Shown: positions 26,883 through 38,640 of the stretch, in pieces
Position numbering within the stretch: the stretch's first letter is position 1
Layout of the letters: each line of letters begins with the position of its first letter
Assembly: GCF_000317675.1 (NCBI RefSeq)
Contig: NC_019776.1
Span: forward strand, 1,674,001-1,738,000
Source of the DNA: Cyanobacterium aponinum PCC 10605
Lineage (GTDB): Bacteria > Cyanobacteriota > Cyanobacteriia > Cyanobacteriales > Cyanobacteriaceae
DNA length: 64,000 nucleotides
Direction: 5' to 3'
Position numbers and translations under genes: made by a program
Notes under the pieces: model-generated
Databases searched by the model: none
What the model was told of the DNA's origin: nothing
What the model saw: only the letters and a program-made list of their open reading frames with translations

Positions 26883-27275
26883 ATGGAAGATTACCGCAGA
26901 AATCCTCACTCAGTAACTTTGTTAAATTATCATTTTGTCTGGTGTCCAAAAAGAAGAAAAGCAGTACTAAAAGGCAAGATAGTCAAACGTTGCCAAGAAA
27001 TAATATTTGAGTTGTGTACAGAAAATGACTGGAGGTTAATTGCACTGGAAATTATGCCTGATCATATTCACTTATTTATTGAAACAAATCCTACTTACGC
27101 TCCATCTGTAATCATCAAAAGAGTGAAAGGTAGATTATCTCATCATTTAAGAAAAGAATTTCCTGAATTATTAAAATTACCTACCTTATGGACTCCTAGT
27201 TATTTTTGTTCAACCGCAGGTAATGCTAGTACAGAAACAATCAAAAAATACATAGAAAATCAAAAAGGTAAATAG
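26883..27275 (+). CDS. tnpA: IS200/IS605 Y1 transposase TnpA
   Basis: The 130-residue protein from ATG 26883 has the HUH motif His61-Ile-His63 (PDHIHLFIE) and the catalytic tyrosine Tyr123 (KKYIENQ). Length and layout are those of a complete single-strand transposase. An upstream in-frame start would add 45 residues that overlap tnpB and have no family counterpart, so I use the internal ATG. It probably remains active: no frameshift or missing residue is seen. Confidence 0.9.
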   Translation: MEDYRRNPHSVTLLNYHFVWCPKRRKAVLKGKIVKRCQEIIFELCTENDWRLIALEIMPDHIHLFIETNPTYAPSVIIKRVKGRLSHHLRKEFPELLKLPTLWTPSYFCSTAGNASTETIKKYIENQKGK

Positions 27276-27330
27276 GCAGAATAAATTCTGCGACGTTCGT
27301 TCTGCCATTCACTAAAGTAAATGGCTAATT

Positions 27331-27584
27331 CTCACTCTTCTTTAGGTTTTATTATAGCTTTCGTAATAAGAGGGAAATTGATATATTGCCACAAATATTT
27401 TCTATTCATCATCATATATAATTAAAGGAAATATATAATTAAAAGAACTTCACAAGCATCTTTAAGTAATTTAATCAGCAAGGTCAAATATTAGGAGATA
27501 AATAATTATTGAATCGTTAATTCTAATTGCCGATTAATCATAGATAATGAAATAATTGTTAATTGGCAACTAAAATAAAATATT
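27331..27584. other. AT-rich spacer between the IS element and pdhA
   Basis: No gene, tRNA or repeat family member is visible. It contains short direct repeats of AAATATATAATTAAA near 27418-27442. The pdhA promoter must lie here or overlap the IS end. Confidence 0.45.
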
Positions 27585-28616
27585 ATGGTAAAAGAAAGAA
27601 CTATACCTAAATTTGATAGCTCCAAAGTTAAAATTAATAAAGAAGAAAGCCTCATGTATTATGAGGACATGGTTTTAGGGCGTATGTTTGAGGATAAGTG
27701 CGCTGAAATGTATTATCGTGGTAGAATGTTCGGTTTTGTTCACCTCTACAATGGACAAGAAGCGGTTTCTAGCGGTATCATTAAGTCTATGCGTCCGGGA
27801 GAAGACTATGTTTGCAGTACTTATAGGGATCATGTCCATGCTTTAAGTAGTGGTGTACCTGCGAAGGAGGTTATGGCGGAATTATTTGGTAAAGCGACTG
27901 GGTGTAGTAAAGGGCGTGGCGGTTCGATGCACATGTTTTCTGCCGAGCATAAGTTATTGGGCGGTTATGCTTTTATTGGTGAGGGTATCCCCGTGGCTTT
28001 AGGGGCGGCTTATCAAAGTATGTATCGTCGTAAGGTTTTGGGTGAGACTGATTTTGATCAGGTGACTGCTTGTTTCTTTGGGGATGGTACTACTAATAAT
28101 GGGCAGTTTTTTGAATGTCTCAATATGGCGGCATTGTGGAAGTTACCAATTCTTTTTGTGGTGGAAAATAATAAATGGGCGATTGGTATGGCTCATGAAA
28201 GGGCGGCTTCTCAAACTGAAATCTATAAGAAAGCTAGTGTTTTCAATATGGAGGGTTATGAAGTCGATGGAATGGATTTATTGGCTGTTAGAGATGTAGC
28301 ACAAAAGGCGATCGCACGAGCAAGGGCAGGAGAAGGACCTACTTTAATTGAAACTTTAACTTATCGTTTTCGTGGTCACTCTTTGGCTGATCCTGATGAA
28401 TTGAGAGACCCGGCGGAAAAAGAATTTTGGAACGCAAAAGATCCTATTATTCAATTTGGTAAGTATATCACGGATAATAAAATTGCTACCAGAGAAGAGT
28501 TAGATGCGATCGATAAAAAAATTAATGCTTTGATTGAAGAAGCTGTAGAGTTTGCGGAATCTAGTCCTGAACCCGATGGCTCTGAATTATATCGTTATGT
28601 TTTTGCTGATGATTAA
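27585..28616 (+). CDS. pdhA: Pyruvate dehydrogenase E1 component, alpha subunit
   Basis: The 343-residue protein has the thiamine-diphosphate motif GDG...NN ([20 protein letters not shown]) and the conserved GRGGSMHMF and [13 protein letters not shown] segments of E1-alpha. With the beta subunit it decarboxylates pyruvate and passes the acetyl group to lipoylated E2 to make acetyl-CoA. The beta subunit gene is not adjacent, as is normal in cyanobacteria. It is followed by a GGGGGC-TTTAT-GCCCCC hairpin at 28732-28750. Confidence 0.95.
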   Translation: MVKERTIPKFDSSKVKINKEESLMYYEDMVLGRMFEDKCAEMYYRGRMFGFVHLYNGQEAVSSGIIKSMRPGEDYVCSTYRDHVHALSSGVPAKEVMAELFGKATGCSKGRGGSMHMFSAEHKLLGGYAFIGEGIPVALGAAYQSMYRRKVLGETDFDQVTACFFGDGTTNNGQFFECLNMAALWKLPILFVVENNKWAIGMAHERAASQTEIYKKASVFNMEGYEVDGMDLLAVRDVAQKAIARARAGEGPTLIETLTYRFRGHSLADPDELRDPAEKEFWNAKDPIIQFGKYITDNKIATREELDAIDKKINALIEEAVEFAESSPEPDGSELYRYVFADD

Positions 28617-28969
28617 CTAACTTTGATGGGGTTTTATCAATAAAATTTGAAAAAAGCTCCCAACTATATTTTTTTTCGCTATAATAGTTAGCGACTCCAA
28701 ACTCCGAACTTCATTCCTAACAGGGGGCTTTATGCCCCCTCCCCTTTTGGAGAATAATTACTCTTTTTTTGGTTAGAGTGTCTATTTTTCACTACAAAGA
28801 CACAAAAAATTGTTCTTAAGTTTAGATGGGTTCTAAATAACAGATCTTTTTGCGATCGCCTTTTTGCTTGAATCGATTATTTTAACTCCGAACTCTTTAG
28901 ACTTCGATCGAATTCGGGCTATAAGCCCGAACTAAGCGGGAAAAATGCTAATTTTTGGAGATGTCTTTT
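28617..28969. other. Spacer between convergent pdhA and acsF with a strong hairpin
   Basis: The perfect hairpin AGGGGGCTTTATGCCCCCT occupies 28732-28750; it is not followed by a T-tract but could act as a bidirectional end for pdhA and acsF. A second inverted pair, ATTCGGGCTATAAGCCCGAA, lies at about 28912-28931. No gene is seen. Confidence 0.6.
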
Positions 28970-30031
28970 TTAATTAACCGCACCTCTTAATTCTTCTGCG
29001 TTGATGGATTTTATAAAGTATAAACCGAGTAAATTAAAGAAAATGGCAATTTGTAAGGGAAGTTTTCTCAATGCTTTGATGAAATTGGGCTGATTGCTTT
29101 CATCAATTTTAGACATCTGCAAGTTATATTCAGAACATTTTTCCAAACCTGCGAAAAACTTGGGATGGTTGGTGTCTAATATGACGGGAAAGGCTTTTGC
29201 CGCAGTGTTGTTAGTCTTTTCGATGACTTGGCGATCGTACTCTTTGGCATCTAAACCAACGGATTCGTAGAAATCCTCTCTTTCATGTACCGTTAAGGTG
29301 TGGGTTGCAAATACGGATAAGAGGAAGAATTTTGACCATAATTTTGCCTGCCATCCTTGCCACATGGAAAATTGAGAGCGTAATAAGGCGTTAAAAATGT
29401 CACCGTGACGGCTTTCGTCTTGACACCAATGCTCAAATTTTTTGAAAAGGGGATAGAACTTGTATTGAGGATTTTTCTCTAAGTGACGATACATTAAGAT
29501 ATAACGCCAATAACCGATTTTTTCAGATAAATATACAGCATAAATCACCCATTCAGGCTTGAAAAAGGTATAAACTCTATTTTTGGTCAAATATCCCAAG
29601 TCTAGGGAAATATTAAAATCACTCATGGCTTTATTTAAAAATCCTGCATGACGGGCTTCATCCCTTGCCATTAGGCTAAAAATTTCGGACAGTAAGGGGT
29701 TTTTGTCCTTGATACGGCGAGAAATTTCTTTAAAGAGGATAAACCCAGAAAATTCGGAAGTACAGGATCTTTCAAGGAAATCGATAAAAGCGGATCTTGT
29801 TTGTTCATCTAAATGATCCCATGTTTGTTCAAATTCTTCATCTCTAACGAAGTGATTGCGATTATAGTCGTTTTTCATCTCCTGCAACATCGCCCGTAAT
29901 TCTTTCTCTTGGGCGGAAATGTCCATTTCTGCGATCGCTTTAAAGTCAGTGGTATAAAATCTAGGAGTTAATAAAGTTTCTTTTAATTCTTTCTTTTTAT
30001 CACTTTTAGGTTTAATTGCGGTTGCAGTCAT
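28970..30031 (-). CDS. acsF: Mg-protoporphyrin IX monomethyl ester cyclase (aerobic)
   Basis: The 353-residue diiron enzyme has iron-ligand motifs Glu93 (TSEFSGF), Glu125-x-x-His128 (DEARH) and Glu206-x-x-His209 (DESRH). It uses O2 to form the fifth ring of chlorophyll. Cyanobacteria often carry two paralogs, one for normal oxygen and one for low oxygen next to ho2 and hemN. The neighbour here is the oxygen-dependent hemF, which fits the aerobic paralog (ChlA-I type). It is divergent from hemF across 294 bp. Confidence 0.95.
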   Translation of the reverse strand: MTATAIKPKSDKKKELKETLLTPRFYTTDFKAIAEMDISAQEKELRAMLQEMKNDYNRNHFVRDEEFEQTWDHLDEQTRSAFIDFLERSCTSEFSGFILFKEISRRIKDKNPLLSEIFSLMARDEARHAGFLNKAMSDFNISLDLGYLTKNRVYTFFKPEWVIYAVYLSEKIGYWRYILMYRHLEKNPQYKFYPLFKKFEHWCQDESRHGDIFNALLRSQFSMWQGWQAKLWSKFFLLSVFATHTLTVHEREDFYESVGLDAKEYDRQVIEKTNNTAAKAFPVILDTNHPKFFAGLEKCSEYNLQMSKIDESNQPNFIKALRKLPLQIAIFFNLLGLYFIKSINAEELRGAVN

Positions 30032-30325
30032 CTTTAATCTCTTTATTGTTATATTTTGTTTTTATGATTTTAACCCAAAAGAAAAATCTATGCACTAATG
30101 TTTACATTACTTAATTTGAATTTGGAGTAAGGAATGGGGTATTGGGGCTATTAGCTGGGAAAAACATAGAAAACATAAAAGGAATTAAATAAAAACTGAC
30201 ACCTGAAACCTGATACCTCTTAATTCTTCTTTTTTTCATATGAAGTTTTATTAAGCAAGGATGACATTATTGGTATCATCACTTTATAGTTATGAAAAGA
30301 ATGTTTTAACCAGTCCAAAAATAAT

Positions 30326-31348
30326 ATGAGCAGTTTAGTCAACCAACCTTTAATCAACAACGATACAAAAAGAGTTTTACCTCCTAGCGATGCCCGTGAG
30401 AAAGCAAAGCGTTTTGTAATGGATTTACAAGACAAAATTTGTCAGGGATTAGAAGAAATTGACGGCAAAGCTCGTTTCCGTGAAGATAAATGGGAAAGAG
30501 AGGAAGGTGGAGGTGGCCGCACCAGAGTTATTCGTGATGGCGGTATTTTTGAGCAAGGTGGTGTTAATTTTTCTGAGGTTTGGGGTGATACTTTACCTCC
30601 TTCTATTTTAATGCAACGTCCTGAAGGAGCAGGTTATGGATTTTACGCTACAGGTACTTCTATGGTGTTGCATCCTAAAAACCCTTATATTCCTACGGTT
30701 CACCTCAACTATCGTTATTTTGAAGCAGGTCCTATCTGGTGGTTTGCTGGTGGTGCAGATTTAACTCCTTATTATGCTTTTGAAGAAGATGCTATTCATT
30801 TCCATCAAGTTCATAAAGATGCGTGCGATCGCCATCATAAAGAATATTATCCTACTTTTAAGCGTTGGTGTGATGAATATTTCTACTTAAAACACCGTAA
30901 GGAAGCCAGAGGAATTGGTGGTATTTTCTTTGACTATCAGGATGATAGCGGTATTCTCTACGCTGGTTCAAATGCTGATGGGGAAGCCAATGCTTACAGC
31001 GAAAAAGTAGGCAAAGTGTCTCGTAATTGGGAAGATTTATTTGCTTTTGCTCAAAGTTGTGGGGATGCTTTCTTACCTGCATATTTACCCATTATTGAGC
31101 GTCGTCGCAATACCGAATACGGAGAAAGAGAGCGCAACTTCCAATTATACCGCCGAGGACGTTATGTTGAGTTTAACTTAGTTTATGATCGTGGTACAAT
31201 TTTTGGTTTACAAACCAATGGGCGCACTGAGTCGATTTTAATGTCTTTACCTCCTCTCACCCGTTGGGAATACTGCTACACCCCTGAAAAAGGTTCACCT
31301 GAAGCTCGATTAACCGATTATTTCTTGACGGGCAGAGATTGGGTTTAG
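30326..31348 (+). CDS. hemF: Oxygen-dependent coproporphyrinogen III oxidase
   Basis: The 340-residue protein shows HemF signatures: [30 protein letters not shown] and [25 protein letters not shown]. It converts coproporphyrinogen III to protoporphyrinogen IX using O2, feeding both heme and chlorophyll. The divergent neighbour acsF is a later, also O2-dependent, step of chlorophyll synthesis, so the two promoters share a 294-bp region and may be co-regulated. A clear terminator follows at 31462-31496. Confidence 0.96.
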   Translation: MSSLVNQPLINNDTKRVLPPSDAREKAKRFVMDLQDKICQGLEEIDGKARFREDKWEREEGGGGRTRVIRDGGIFEQGGVNFSEVWGDTLPPSILMQRPEGAGYGFYATGTSMVLHPKNPYIPTVHLNYRYFEAGPIWWFAGGADLTPYYAFEEDAIHFHQVHKDACDRHHKEYYPTFKRWCDEYFYLKHRKEARGIGGIFFDYQDDSGILYAGSNADGEANAYSEKVGKVSRNWEDLFAFAQSCGDAFLPAYLPIIERRRNTEYGERERNFQLYRRGRYVEFNLVYDRGTIFGLQTNGRTESILMSLPPLTRWEYCYTPEKGSPEARLTDYFLTGRDWV

Positions 31349-31461
31349 GGTTTGAATCGGCTTCAATTGTCATGAGTCAACGTTGGGAAGTAATAATTAA
31401 TAAGTAAAAGTAATAATTATATCGAAAAAGCATATTTCAACTAAATAGTTAAAAATTTTAG

Positions 31462-31496
31462 GAGGCGAATCTTAAGTTTATTGCCTCTATTTTTTT
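31462..31496 (+). terminator. Rho-independent terminator after hemF
   Basis: GAGGC (31462-31466) pairs with GCCTC (31483-31487), extended by AAT/ATT pairing with a small bulge, followed by TATTTTTTT. It lies about 115 bp after the hemF stop and before the small gene at 31545. Confidence 0.75.
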
Positions 31497-31544
31497 GTGG
31501 AATGTTATATTAACAAGAGATTTACTATTAAGAGAAATAATATT

Positions 31545-31784
31545 ATGAATAATAACTTTTTTGATCCTGGTCAAAACTCTGGCAATGTTAATGATTTTTC
31601 TGCAGATAATGAGGTAGAAAAAATATCTCCACAGAAAAAAAAAGAAATTCAAAAATTGTTTATAATACTTTTAGCTATTGGTTTAGTGATTGGCATTTTT
31701 ACCGCTTGGGGAGTGGTGACTATAATGAATAATTTTGGTTTAACAGAAAAAACAAATCAGTTTGAAAAATTCCACGGAAATTGA
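31545..31784 (+). CDS. Small membrane protein of 79 residues, unknown function
   Basis: I chose the ATG at 31545, preceded by AAGAG, giving MNNNFFDPGQNSGNVNDFSA. An upstream in-frame ATG at 31497 lies within the hemF terminator T-tract and is unlikely. A polar N-terminal half with KKKEIQK is followed by one transmembrane helix (LFIILLAIGLVIGIFTAWGV) and a short tail. It resembles a short cyanobacterial hypothetical family, but I cannot name it. The intact frame and ribosome-binding site support a real gene. Confidence 0.6.
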   Translation: MNNNFFDPGQNSGNVNDFSADNEVEKISPQKKKEIQKLFIILLAIGLVIGIFTAWGVVTIMNNFGLTEKTNQFEKFHGN

Positions 31785-32109
31785 TTTAATTATGATTATT
31801 AAAATATAGTAATTATTAATAATTTTGCGATAAATTAATGGCTAGAAAAATATCAGATATATTGAATATTTAAATATTTCTTGCTTACAATAAAATAATT
31901 AATATGGTTCTTCAGAGTGTGGTTATGATAAATTAAGAGAAACAGGACTTCCATAACCTTTATTGAATAATGTTTATAGTAAGAGAAAAACTAAAAGTTT
32001 ATAAATTATTATTTAATAATCCCCTATTGCCTCTTGCCTACCAAACATCAATAATTTACATACTCAAACTGATAGAGCCATTAATATAAATTAGATTCAA
32101 TTTGCATAT
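31785..32109. repeat. Spacer with a dispersed repeat shared with 43.56-43.70 kb
   Basis: From about 31960 to 32087, the ordered blocks TTTATTGAATA, GTTTATAGTAAGA, AAAACTAAAAGTTTATAAA, TTATTTAATAATCCCCT, TTGCCTCTTGCCTACC and GATAGAGCCATTA are nearly identical to 43565-43695. No coding capacity; the upstream part 31785-31950 is plain AT-rich DNA. Confidence 0.7.
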
Positions 32110-32862
32110 ATGTCTATTTCTCCTATTTTACAAGCGAAAAATATTAGTTTGCTGACTAAAATTCATCAGAATCATTTGTTAGATAATATTTCTTTTGATG
32201 TTAATGAAGGGGAAAAAATTGCTTTAATTGGTGGTAATGGTGCAGGAAAAAGTACTTTATTAAAAGTTTTAAATCATTTATGTACTTCTAGTAAAGGAGA
32301 TTTATATTTTCGAGGAAAATTGGTTCATCATTGGGATGTTTTAAAATTTCGTCGTCAGGTAATGTTAATTCCTCAAGAGTCGAAGTTATTGGGGATGAAT
32401 GTAAAATCTGCTTTGAGTTATCCTTTACAACTTCAAAGTTTATCGGAGAAAGAGATACAAACAAGACTAATATATTGTTTACAGGAATTTAATTTCATTG
32501 AGTCATGGTTAGAAAAAAGAGAGAATGAGCTTTCTTTGGGACAAAAACAATTAGTTGCGATCGCACGTGCTATAATTATGCAACCTTCGGTTTTATTATT
32601 AGATGAACCTACTTCAGCCTTAGATAAGGGTAATGCCCATTGGTTGAGAGAAAAATTACAAGTTTGGAATGAAGAAAAAAAGATGACAATTATTGTTATC
32701 AATCATGATTTGGAGTGGGTAAAAAATTTTGCTCAAAGGGTAATTTGGTTGGATAAAGGTAGAATAAAAAAGGACTTAAGTGCTAAATTAGTAGATTGGG
32801 AAATGATAGAAAAACATCTACTAATTTTAAATCAAGAGATGAATATTGATGAGGATTTTTAA
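32110..32862 (+). CDS. ABC transporter ATP-binding protein, orphan
   Basis: The 250-residue ATPase subunit has Walker A GGNGAGKST (about residues 41-49), signature ELSLGQKQ, Walker B VLLLDEPTSALD and switch histidine VINHD. No permease gene is adjacent, so the transported substrate is unknown. The compact form and the LLGMNVKSALSYPL stretch recall FetA/YbbL-type ATPases, but that is a guess. The response-regulator gene follows 39 bp downstream on the same strand. Confidence 0.85.
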   Translation: MSISPILQAKNISLLTKIHQNHLLDNISFDVNEGEKIALIGGNGAGKSTLLKVLNHLCTSSKGDLYFRGKLVHHWDVLKFRRQVMLIPQESKLLGMNVKSALSYPLQLQSLSEKEIQTRLIYCLQEFNFIESWLEKRENELSLGQKQLVAIARAIIMQPSVLLLDEPTSALDKGNAHWLREKLQVWNEEKKMTIIVINHDLEWVKNFAQRVIWLDKGRIKKDLSAKLVDWEMIEKHLLILNQEMNIDEDF

Positions 32863-32901
32863 AAGCACTTTATTGATGTAAGGTAGGACAAAACCATAAA
32901 T

Positions 32902-33369
32902 ATGAGTAACTTAGATTTAGTTAATCCAGAAGAATCAGTTATCCTAATTGTTGATGATTTGAAACAAAATTTAAAATTATTAAATATTATACTTGAATCG
33001 GCACATTACCAAACCAGTTTAGCCCTCAGTGGAAAAGATGCGTTAGAGAGATTAAAAGTTTTAAATCCCGACTTAATTTTATTGGATTTAATGATGCCAG
33101 ATATTAGCGGTTTAGAAGTTTGTCGCCGTATTAAATCTAATCCTGAATATGAAGATATACCAGTAATTTTTCTTACGGCTAGTGTTGAAGAAAATCATCT
33201 CATAGAGGCTTATAGTTTAGGGGCAAATGATTATGTAAATAAGCCCTTTCGTAAACCAGAATTACTAGCAAGAATTAAAACTCAATTAACTTTAAGAAAA
33301 CAAAGCAAGTTGATTCAAGAATTATTAGAAAAAATAGAGTCTTTACAAAATTCTCAACATAATAAATAG
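32902..33369 (+). CDS. Receiver-only response regulator
   Basis: The 155-residue protein is a single CheY-like receiver domain with acidic pocket Asp18-Asp19, phosphoacceptor Asp62 (LLDLMMPD), Thr92 and Lys114 (VNKPF). A 30-residue coiled tail (LRKQSKLIQELLEKIESLQN) follows the domain, and no output domain is present. It likely signals through protein contacts or is a fragment of a phosphorelay. Its partner kinase is unknown; the kinase at 36460-38427 is on the other strand. Confidence 0.9.
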   Translation: MSNLDLVNPEESVILIVDDLKQNLKLLNIILESAHYQTSLALSGKDALERLKVLNPDLILLDLMMPDISGLEVCRRIKSNPEYEDIPVIFLTASVEENHLIEAYSLGANDYVNKPFRKPELLARIKTQLTLRKQSKLIQELLEKIESLQNSQHNK

Positions 33370-33474
33370 AGTTTAGTTTGCTAACTTATTAATTGTTGAA
33401 AAAATAGAATCTAATACCTACTATTGGATACTTAAAAACCACCCAAATCCTAATGTAGTTATAGAAAAATAGGA

Positions 33475-35493
<2,019 letters not shown>

Positions 35494-35516
35494 TTAAGAA
35501 TAGCAATCGCTTAGTT

Positions 35517-35553
35517 AGGTGTTAGGTGTTAGGTTTCAGGTGGCAGGTTTAGG
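35517..35553. repeat. Heptamer tract (TTAGGTG/TCAGGTG type)
   Basis: Tandem seven-base units of the form (T/C)AGGTGN, the complement of the ACCTGNN tracts seen in most other spacers, between the MtfA-like gene and ligA. It belongs to the class of short tandemly repeated repetitive sequences known from cyanobacterial genomes. Confidence 0.7.
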
Positions 35554-35596
35554 GGAGTAATGAGTAATTATCAACTATTCACCCCAACACTATTCA

Positions 35597-36430
35597 CTAA
35601 TTGGGTTTCCATTCAATGGGATTGACTCCATAATAATTACTTAACTGATTATAAAGTAAAGGATGATAAGCCGCTAATAATTTGGATTTGAGAAAAAAGG
35701 CTTCCGTAACCACAGCGAAAAACTCTGCCATGTTAGTTGCACCGTAGGGATCAATAATGGTTATTCTACCTTTGTGAACTGCCTGATAGTGCTTTTCGTA
35801 TTCTTTTTTTAAGATTTCCCCCCAAATAAGAGTTTCTTGGAGGTTGCTTAGTCGTGGTACTCCTGTCGCTGTACCAAATTCTTGATCTAGTTGATGGGCA
35901 AATTCGTGTAGAATAACATTTTCAATCTGATGGGGTGATGATGATTGTTTGATGACTTCCTGCCATGAGAGAGAAACGACTCCATCTTTGCCTGATTTAT
36001 TGCCTACTGAAGATTGCCCTGACAAGATTGCAGACATCTGCTCTCCTTTTTTTTGGACAATTAAATTAGGGTAAATATATATATATTTTAGGTAGGGAAA
36101 ATAATTTCTTTTTTGTCTTTTATCTCCTAATAGTAATAAACAAGCCTGAGATGCGATCGCAAGTTTTGTTTCGATATTTACTGGTTGTTTGTCATAGGAA
36201 ATAAATTCTTTTTCGTGAAGAAATATTTTAATATGACTATGTAATTCTTGCTTTAATTCTTGAGGAATAATTCGATAAAGATAAATATATTTAGATAAAA
36301 AATCAATCCATTCTTCTGGAAATGAGCTTTGTTTAAGAGTTTTTCTGCGGTAGTTAATTCTTATTTGTGTTTGATAATAATAAGCTAAAAAAGCCAAAAT
36401 TAATGTAGTTAATAAAATCAGTTTTTCCAT
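35597..36430 (-). CDS. Zinc-dependent peptidase of the MtfA (M90) family
   Basis: The 277-residue protein has an N-terminal membrane helix (MEKLILLTTLILAFLAYYYQ) and the metalloprotease motif HEFAHQLDQEFG, which provides two zinc histidines and the catalytic glutamate, with downstream AEFFAVVTEAFF likely supplying the third ligand. E. coli MtfA binds the Mlc repressor and has aminopeptidase activity; the cyanobacterial version is anchored in the membrane and its target is unknown. It is 29 bp downstream of the histidine kinase gene on the same strand, so they may share a transcript. Confidence 0.85.
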   Translation of the reverse strand: MEKLILLTTLILAFLAYYYQTQIRINYRRKTLKQSSFPEEWIDFLSKYIYLYRIIPQELKQELHSHIKIFLHEKEFISYDKQPVNIETKLAIASQACLLLLGDKRQKRNYFPYLKYIYIYPNLIVQKKGEQMSAILSGQSSVGNKSGKDGVVSLSWQEVIKQSSSPHQIENVILHEFAHQLDQEFGTATGVPRLSNLQETLIWGEILKKEYEKHYQAVHKGRITIIDPYGATNMAEFFAVVTEAFFLKSKLLAAYHPLLYNQLSNYYGVNPIEWKPN

Positions 36431-36459
36431 TATTTACTGCTTCTGAAATGCAGAATTTA

Positions 36460-38427
36460 TTAATTATTTTTTGAACTAGAAATAGAATCATTATTAAAAA
36501 CAGGAATGGTAAAATGAAACTCACTACCTTGATTTTTCCCTTGAGATTCTGCCCAAATTTTCCCACCCCAATTATTAACAATTTGGCGACAAATGGCTAA
36601 TCCTAATCCTGTACCTCCGGCTGATCTTCTCAATGCTCCTTCTTCTTGGTAAAATCGATCGAAGACTTTATCGAGGCGATCGGGTTCTATACCTCTACCA
36701 TTATCGGATATAGTAACTTTAAGGATATTATTATTTTTTTCCTCCACATTAATCACAATTTCACCGTTGCCATTGGTAAATTTACAGGCATTATCCAAAA
36801 GTTTGCTTAATACTTCCACTAACCACTCTCCATCGGCTTGTACTAGAGGTAAGGTTTGATTAATATTAATGCGAATTTTAGGCAGGGAATTTTTGTCTTT
36901 GCGAGAGCGAATTTGACATAAGGATAATTCGATACATTCTTCTAAGGATAAGGGTTCAGGATTCCATTCTACTCTACCACTTTCTAGTTGGGAAAGGGTT
37001 AAAAAGTCTTGTACTAATTTGCGCATTCTTTCTGCATCATGTAAAGCCGTGGTAAGCATTACCTGTCGTAACTCCTCAGACATATCGGGTTCATTGGCTA
37101 AACTTTCCAAGCATACTTGAATAGTAGAAAGGGGGGTACGTAATTCGTGACCTGTGATAGCAACAAGGTTGGATCTGGTTCTGTCTAAGGCTTCTAGCTG
37201 TTCGTTTAAGTCTTCTAAATGGGCGTAGGATTCCGCTTGAATTAGGGCTACTCCTACTTGAGTTGCGATCGCATCTACTAGGGCAATATCTTCAGGTTTC
37301 CAAGTAATGGGATTACTGTCACAATGATGCAATTCCATCATCCCTAATAGTTTACCCTGATAGAGAATGGGGACAATTAACCAAGAAACAATACAACAGC
37401 TTTTAATTAACTTGGATAATATAGTAGGGTCTTTCTGAATACGAGGATCAATGGTAACATCATCAATACTAATAGACTCTCGCAGAGAGAGAATTTCTTG
37501 AAAGAGAGGATTATTTTTTAAAGGCCATACTTCCCCCTTAACAGAATTGATATTTTCGTTGAGAAACTCATGATTAATATGAGCATTTAAGTCATTTTCC
37601 TGACAGCGATAGATTAAACAACGACATACCCCAAAACCCTCACCTAATTTATCCACAGCTACTTGCAAAATTTCTTCGGGATCAAGGGATCTGCGTATTG
37701 CACCTGTAACAGAATTTAATAACCTCTCTTTTTTTTCCTTGGCACTCAGGAAACGATTCGCTTTAATTAATTTGTACTGCCCTGCTTGTAAATAGGTGAC
37801 TAACCTTTGCACAAAGGGATCAGGATTGATAATATTATTAGTTTCTTCTAAGGCACAAAAATCGGCACAATAGGATGCGATCGCATCTTGAATTTTGGCT
37901 TGTAACTCAGGGCGATACTCCGCAATTCGATATAAAAGAAGTTCAGCCGCCTTAACACTAATCTCTCGATCATAAGTCCAAATACCCTCAAAACGACGAC
38001 TATTGTCCATCATCATTAAACTTTCAGAGGAATTTTCCGAGTTAGAGTAAGGTTTTTCCCGACAAATCAAACAATTAGCATAATTAGGACTGATGACAAT
38101 TAAATGCCACTCCATTGTCAAACTATCATCAGGAGCAAAAGCTATTTTTTCATAGACATCAGAATTATGTTTAAATTCCGTCTCTGGTGCGGCTAAGACA
38201 TAAACATGGCGAGACTTTTTCCCAATACGTAGGTAACGATGGGCTTCTTGACGATAAAACTTCTCTTTTTGAAAACTAGCAATGATTAAAGCCTCTTCAT
38301 TTCCTGCTAAAACTTGATCCTCCATAGCGTGGGAAAGGGCAGTCAGAGATGACTTAAAGTACATCTGCAAGCGCCGATCAGGAAAGAATTGTAATAACTC
38401 TGTAATGATCGAATTTTGGTTACTCAT
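36460..38427 (-). CDS. DICT-GAF sensor histidine kinase
   Basis: The 655-residue cytoplasmic hybrid sensor has an N-terminal DICT sensory domain (about residues 15-190), a GAF domain (about 240-395, with GVCRCLIYRCQ and SWLIVPILYQGKLLGMMELHHC), a HisKA dimerisation domain with the phospho-histidine in GHELRTPLS, and HATPase boxes DNACKF, DNGRGIEPDRLDKVFDRF and GGTGLGLAI. DICT domains are typical of cyanobacteria and linked to light or c-di-GMP-type signalling. No transmembrane segment is present. A cognate regulator is not adjacent. The ATG at 38427 opens the DICT domain directly. Confidence 0.88.
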   Translation of the reverse strand: MSNQNSIITELLQFFPDRRLQMYFKSSLTALSHAMEDQVLAGNEEALIIASFQKEKFYRQEAHRYLRIGKKSRHVYVLAAPETEFKHNSDVYEKIAFAPDDSLTMEWHLIVISPNYANCLICREKPYSNSENSSESLMMMDNSRRFEGIWTYDREISVKAAELLLYRIAEYRPELQAKIQDAIASYCADFCALEETNNIINPDPFVQRLVTYLQAGQYKLIKANRFLSAKEKKERLLNSVTGAIRRSLDPEEILQVAVDKLGEGFGVCRCLIYRCQENDLNAHINHEFLNENINSVKGEVWPLKNNPLFQEILSLRESISIDDVTIDPRIQKDPTILSKLIKSCCIVSWLIVPILYQGKLLGMMELHHCDSNPITWKPEDIALVDAIATQVGVALIQAESYAHLEDLNEQLEALDRTRSNLVAITGHELRTPLSTIQVCLESLANEPDMSEELRQVMLTTALHDAERMRKLVQDFLTLSQLESGRVEWNPEPLSLEECIELSLCQIRSRKDKNSLPKIRININQTLPLVQADGEWLVEVLSKLLDNACKFTNGNGEIVINVEEKNNNILKVTISDNGRGIEPDRLDKVFDRFYQEEGALRRSAGGTGLGLAICRQIVNNWGGKIWAESQGKNQGSEFHFTIPVFNNDSISSSKNN

Positions 38428-38550
38428 CGAATCAATTAGGGTGATTTATTATGCTTTAATTATTGCCGAATTCAGGGTTTTAACTAACCAAGGGTGAATA
38501 TTTAGGCACTAAAGTATTTACTCATCATCTATCCTACTATTACTTGGTTA

Positions 38551-38640
38551 TCACTGCTTAACTATTAAGTTTTGTAAAGCGGTCACTGAAGATGCTCCCA
38601 ATGCGATCGCACCAGCATTCAGAAATGGATAATAATTAAA
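38551..38640 (-). pseudogene. Possible C-terminal remnant of a KDPG-aldolase-like gene
   Basis: The reverse strand reads YPFLNAGAIALGASSVTALQ and then NLIVKQ and a TGA at 38551-38553. The FLNAGAIALGASS string resembles the last beta-alpha unit of KDPG/KHG aldolases (FLxAGAxAVGxSS). The reading frame continues only to about 38640, where a repeat box starts, so any gene has lost most of its length. It is short and could be chance; low confidence. Confidence 0.3.

Larger units (their letters stand above)
25498..27330. mobile_element. IS200/IS605-family insertion sequence with divergent tnpA and tnpB
   Basis: It contains a Y1 transposase gene (right, plus strand) and a tnpB gene (left, minus strand) with 52 bp between their starts, the IS605 arrangement. 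Beyond tnpA lie two subterminal hairpins: GCAGAATAAATTCTGC at 27276-27291 and GCCATT/AATGGC at 27304-27325. On the tnpB side, GTCTGCAGAC (about 25524-25533) and the imperfect hairpin GAATCCTCGGAATTTATTC lie near the end. Exact ends are estimates because this family has no inverted termini or target duplication. Confidence 0.8.
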
